From contig NZ_JAAVLX010000007.1 of the NCBI RefSeq assembly GCF_013114825.1, positions 620,001 through 684,000 on the forward strand: a stretch of 64,000 bases of DNA, in the 5' to 3' direction. Shown here in pieces: positions 61,043 through 64,000 of this stretch. The notes below the pieces were generated by a model. It ran no database searches. It was not told where the DNA came from and saw only the letters and a program-made list of their open reading frames with translations. Position 1 is the first letter of the stretch. Each line of letters opens with the position of its first letter. The position numbers were made by a program, and so were the translations under genes. The stretch is from Bradyrhizobium australiense (GTDB lineage Bacteria > Pseudomonadota > Alphaproteobacteria > Rhizobiales > Xanthobacteraceae).

Positions 61043-61393
61043 GCCTGCGTCCCACCAATGTGCGACGGATAGCGCGAGGAATTTACGTTCAGCTTAAGAT
61101 CACTTGGTGTTTCTACGCAGGAGCCGTCGATTTTTTCAGCGAGCTTCACAGCGCTGAACGATTGTCCTGGCAAGTTCCGGCGCGGGAACTTCGCCGCTCA
61201 ATCCGTGCTCAATGCCTTGCCGAACCAGCCCACGAATTTCCCGCCCAGAGCAAGGCGTTCTTTCTGCCATTGATGAAGGAATTCATTGCTCGCCGCACCG
61301 GCGCGCGCGGCGCCAACCGCTGGCGCTAAATCGACACGTCGTCCGCAACGAGGTTTCCGTCCTAAGGTTCGCGATTGGAGAACGATTGCTTCA
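61043..61393. other. Intergenic stretch upstream of the RTX hydrolase
   Basis: About 350 bases. The part next to the hydrolase start (CAGCTTAAGATCACTTGGTG, 61090 onward) is more AT-rich and likely contains its promoter. Open frames of about 100 codons on the plus strand are Arg/Pro-rich and look spurious. Confidence 0.4.
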
Positions 61394-61654
61394 TCATCCG
61401 CTGTGTCTCAGCCGCTGCTTGGGCCGAATTGCCGGCGGCGGCGACAGCCGCCCGCCGTGCGCCTCATCGTGCATCGACCGCAAATAGTGCTCGGCGTGCT
61501 GAAGATAATTTTCCGCTGCGATCAGATCGCCCTTCAGCGCTTCGGCGCGAGCCAACTCGACGTAGCGCTCATAATTCCTCTGTGCATGCTGAGGCTGCCT
61601 CGGCAGGCGGGTGCCGACGATTTTGCTTTTCCGTGACCGTGTTCTTCTCGGCAT
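61394..61654 (-). CDS. DUF4167-like mini-protein
   Basis: An 86-residue basic protein. The core NYERYVELARAEALKGDLIA plus AENYLQHAEHYLRSM is the conserved DUF4167 helix pair, found in many alphaproteobacterial proteins of 200-400 residues. Here the domain occupies residues 27-66 and only a short Arg/Lys-rich leader (MPRRTRSRKSKIV) and a Pro/His tail remain, so it is a short paralogue or remnant. Basic ends suggest nucleic-acid or ribosome contact; function is not established. Confidence 0.65.
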   Translation of the reverse strand: MPRRTRSRKSKIVGTRLPRQPQHAQRNYERYVELARAEALKGDLIAAENYLQHAEHYLRSMHDEAHGGRLSPPPAIRPKQRLRHSG

Positions 61655-61779
61655 TGTGGCAGCTGTAAAATTGATCTGCGGCGCAAGGTTGCGGCCTTCA
61701 GGAAGAGCCGCGGCGATTGCGAATTTGACTGCAAGGCACCGAAGCGAACGATGTCCGCCGCGAGCTCGAACTTGCCGCG

Positions 61780-62283
61780 CTATCGCCGACGACGCGCTCT
61801 GGTCCGGGCTGCCTTTTTGGCTGCCGCAGAGCGCCGCGCCGGGCCTTTGGTCTTTGCGGCCTTGCGAGCCGCCGCTGAGCGGGCCGAGGCGGAGCGACGC
61901 GAGGCGGCGCTTCGTGCTTGTTTCGACAGTGCTGCACGCGACGCCGTGCCACGTGGTTCACGCTTGAGGGTCTGCGATACAGCACGTGAAACGCGCGGCT
62001 GGCGTCGGGTCTTTCGCTTGCCCTGGCCCGCCTCATAGGCGTATTCGGCGCTTCTGCGGGTCGTTGCCTTGGCCTTGCCTTTTGCTGGCGGACGGAGGGG
62101 AACGCCAGCACGCCGTGCCTTGGACAGGCCGATTGCAATCGCCTGCTGTGGCGATCTCGCTCCATGTTGGCCGCGGCGGACTTTGCGAATCTCCTCATGC
62201 ACAAACTCGCCCGCCTGGGTAGTTGGCGATTTGCCCGCGCGTTTGTCCCGCTTGGCCTTCTGCACTGTTTTTCGCTCTGGCAT
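61780..62283 (-). CDS. DUF6496-domain protein with histone-H1-like tail
   Basis: A 167-residue, strongly basic protein starting MPERKTVQKAKRDKRAGKSP; GGAG precedes the ATG at 62283. The N-terminal domain contains VHEEIRKVRRGQHGARSPQQ and AIAIGLSKARRAGVP, as in DUF6496 proteins. From about residue 100 the chain is a low-complexity Ala/Arg/Lys/Ser tail (SKQARSAASRRSASARSAAA and AAAKKAARTRARRR), like bacterial H1 histones. It is probably a nucleoid-associated protein. Transcribed alone, upstream of the DUF4167 gene. Confidence 0.75.
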   Translation of the reverse strand: MPERKTVQKAKRDKRAGKSPTTQAGEFVHEEIRKVRRGQHGARSPQQAIAIGLSKARRAGVPLRPPAKGKAKATTRRSAEYAYEAGQGKRKTRRQPRVSRAVSQTLKREPRGTASRAALSKQARSAASRRSASARSAAARKAAKTKGPARRSAAAKKAARTRARRRR

Positions 62284-62689
62284 GATCGTCTCCAGTTGGT
62301 CGTGCGTCGCCCCGCGAAACGGCGTTGCCAGTGGCCGTTCTCTCAAGACACTAACGTTCGACCACGGGAAATGGTCCCGCCGGCGCGCTAGGCGAGTTCC
62401 TCGCGAGCACCAATGATGCCCCGATCTGCCGGAGGGAGTCAGATCGGCCGCAGGGCCAGCACCCCTCCAGTCGTCCAGCAGATCGTCGGACCCGATTCAT
62501 CAAGCGCACGAGTCCGGCGTGGCGGCACGGCCCGCCGATGCAGGTATTTGCGCCAGTCGGTAAGCATCTTGAAAAGCTGTATCGCAAACCTCTGACCGAA
62601 GCGCTCAACCGGCCGGCACGCGACGCTGGTACGGCGAATTGGGCACGATCTTGGGATGGCCCGCCGGGACCATGGAAAGTCCACCAAAC
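62284..62689. other. Intergenic stretch between tRNA terminator and DUF6496 gene
   Basis: About 400 bases with no gene I can support. It must hold the promoter of the DUF6496 gene on the minus strand. Open frames on either strand run across the tRNA or give Arg/Pro-rich products and are treated as spurious. Confidence 0.4.
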
Positions 62690-62719
62690 GAAAACTCCCG
62701 CAGCATCAGCTACGGGAGT
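62690..62719 (-). terminator. Intrinsic terminator of the initiator tRNA gene
   Basis: On the minus strand ACTCCCGTAGC and GCTGCGGGAGT form an 11-base-pair stem with a TGAT loop (one G-T pair), followed by TTTCGTTT. It lies 11 bases after the tRNA 3' end. Confidence 0.88.
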
Positions 62720-62730
62720 GTCGGTATCAT

Positions 62731-62807
<77 letters not shown>

Positions 62808-63134
62808 TTAAACCGTTGCATTGCCTTTAAAAAACCGGACCCGACGTGAAAGCCGGCCAACGCGTGTTTGCGCCGATCGATCCCGTCCGGAGGCTTCCTG
62901 AGAAGGCGACCCGGGCAAGGCCATCGGGTGCGAGGGGTATGTATCAACGTCGCCCTGCTTTGGAAAGGGGCAAGAAGGAGCTTTTGCAGATTTTATGACA
63001 GCAAAAACGAGGGGTTGGAGCCTCAAAACCGGCTTCCGGAACCACTCTTGCCATAAACGCCGCAAAAGCGGAGTTTTGCGCCCCAAGGCGCGGCCCGTCA
63101 GGTCGCCAGAACAAAAAATTCGGGGGGATGGGGC
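62808..63134. other. Intergenic stretch upstream of the initiator tRNA
   Basis: About 330 bases. AT-rich patches next to the tRNA 5' end (TTTAAAAAACC on the plus strand at 62826) probably belong to its promoter. A small CGCCGCAAAAGCGGAGTTTTGCG structure lies near 63058. No gene is seen. Confidence 0.4.
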
Positions 63135-63786
63135 GTGACCAATATCTTCGATTTCGTCGTGGTGGGCGGCGGCTCCGGCGGTTGCACGGTGGCGGGACGG
63201 CTATCGGAGGATCCGAACACGTCAGTGGCGCTACTCGATGCCCGCGGCAGGAACGACAATTGGGTGGTCACGACGCCGTTCGCACTCGTGCTGATGGTCG
63301 CCGGCAACGTCAACACTGGGCTTTCAGCCCGTGCCGCAAAAAAGGCCTCAACGGCCGCATCGGCTATCAGCCGCGCGGAAAGGGGCTCGGCGGCTCGTCG
63401 GCAATCAACGCGATGGTCTATACCCGCAGCCACCGCGCCGACTACGATCAATGGGCCTCGCTCGGCAATACCGGCTGGTCGTTCGCCGACGGGCGTTGCA
63501 GAAGAAGGAGATGTTCATGGAAGGCGTGCATAGCGATGATGACATCCGCGACCTCCTGTGCGCCCGCGTCGACACCGTCTATCACCCGGTCGGCACTGCC
63601 AAGATGGGCGTCAACAATCCGCTCGCCGTGGTCGATCCGAAGCTGAAGGTGTACGGCCTCGATGGATTGCGTGTGGTCGATGCCTCGATCATGCCGACGC
63701 TGATCGGCGGCAACACCAACGCGCCGGCCATCATGATCGGGGAAAAGGCCGCCGATATGATTAGAGCGGAGATGCGGGCGAATTGA
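63135..63786 (+). pseudogene. GMC oxidoreductase (choline dehydrogenase-like), decayed
   Basis: Three frames in succession carry pieces of one flavoenzyme that is normally about 530 residues. Frame one gives the FAD loop [20 protein letters not shown] up to AGNVNT. A shift near 63316 opens frame two with [20 protein letters not shown] and [18 protein letters not shown] jump near 63495 then reaches the extreme C-terminus, [14 protein letters not shown] and [20 protein letters not shown], with the catalytic His of HPVGT. About 350 middle residues are deleted. It cannot be functional. Confidence 0.88.
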
Positions 63787-63802
63787 TTGGCGCCATGTCC
63801 TC

Positions 63803-63888
63803 CGTCATTGCGAGGAGCAGAAGCGACGAAGCAATCCATCTATCCGTCATGCCGCGGCATGGATTGCTTCGCTTCGCTCGCAATGACG
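63803..63888. repeat. Dispersed inverted repeat downstream of the GMC remnant
   Basis: The left arm CGTCATTGCGAGGAGCAGAA..GCAATCCAT pairs with the right arm ATGGATTGCTTCGCTTCGCT..CAATGACG. I recall this pattern from many intergenic regions of Bradyrhizobium and Rhodopseudomonas. Beyond it, to the window end, nothing firm is visible. Confidence 0.75.
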
Positions 63889-64000
63889 TTGAGAGAGCCG
63901 ATTTCCGGGATCGCAATATGCAATATCCGCACGCCTCGGCGGCTTATCAGCAGCATCCGACTTGGCTAGAGTGGCCGCATCGGACTACAAGAACATCACC

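Noticed and set aside
63971-64000. A GTG followed by ten open codons (VAASDYKNIT) at the right edge
   Set aside because: It could be the start of the next gene, but only 30 bases are visible and no ribosome binding site is clear.

Overview
The window looks like chromosomal DNA of an alphaproteobacterium of the Bradyrhizobium / Rhodopseudomonas group. Three things point there: GC-rich coding sequence, intergenic inverted repeats of kinds I recall from Bradyrhizobium genomes (the GGAAAACCGG..CCACTTTTCC palindrome at 6091-6137, the GCAATCCAT..ATGGATTGC element at 63803-63888), and the protein families present (DUF4167, BBP2-type outer-membrane barrel, HlyD/PrtD type I secretion). The assignment is inference; no rRNA or housekeeping marker was used.

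Left part, 1-24 kb. An intradiol dioxygenase is followed on the minus strand by a branched-chain-amino-acid-type ABC transporter (binding protein, LivH, start of LivM), which suggests uptake and ring cleavage of an aromatic compound. Next comes a zinc block on the minus strand: an unannotated 59-residue His-rich membrane peptide, then znuC, znuB and znuA. A perfect Zur-box palindrome lies just upstream of the peptide. After a repeat element follow a COG0523/CobW GTPase with a His-rich loop and a WD40 propeller. Then come two half-size YraQ-type permeases, a frameshifted fluoride channel gene (crcB), iron superoxide dismutase, a GNAT enzyme, a MATE pump, DUF2147 and DUF3095 proteins, htpG, and a type I secretion ABC/HlyD pair. 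That pair is divergent from a three-repeat, His-rich protein that is a plausible cargo.

Middle, 24-34 kb. A two-gene redox unit fuses a four-helix cytochrome b to a periplasmic ethylbenzene-dehydrogenase-type heme domain and pairs it with a ferredoxin-FAD reductase. A minus-strand catabolic cluster follows: copper amine oxidase, TRAP binding protein, gamma-glutamyltransferase-family enzyme and an MBL hydrolase, with a divergent AraC regulator.

Right part, 34-58 kb, is a Wzx/Wzy-type exopolysaccharide locus. The minus arm makes precursors and the primer: UDP-glucuronate 4-epimerase, UDP-glucose dehydrogenase, FkbM methyltransferase, ManC and an ExoY-like priming transferase. The plus arm encodes a 47-residue membrane peptide, a PPP-type phosphatase, a Wza-like export protein, an outer-membrane barrel, a Wzc/GumC-like tyrosine autokinase, polymerase, glycosyltransferases, two acyltransferases, flippase, a WecG/GumM-type transferase and a small secreted protein. 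A GH10 enzyme and a methyltransferase lie on the other strand. Gene content implies a polymer containing mannose and glucuronic or galacturonic acid, with O-acyl groups. An RTX-tagged glycoside hydrolase at 58.7-61.0 kb may be secreted by the type I system and act on it.

The last 3 kb hold a DUF4167 mini-protein, a histone-H1-like DUF6496 protein, the initiator tRNA-Met with its terminator, and a decayed GMC oxidoreductase.
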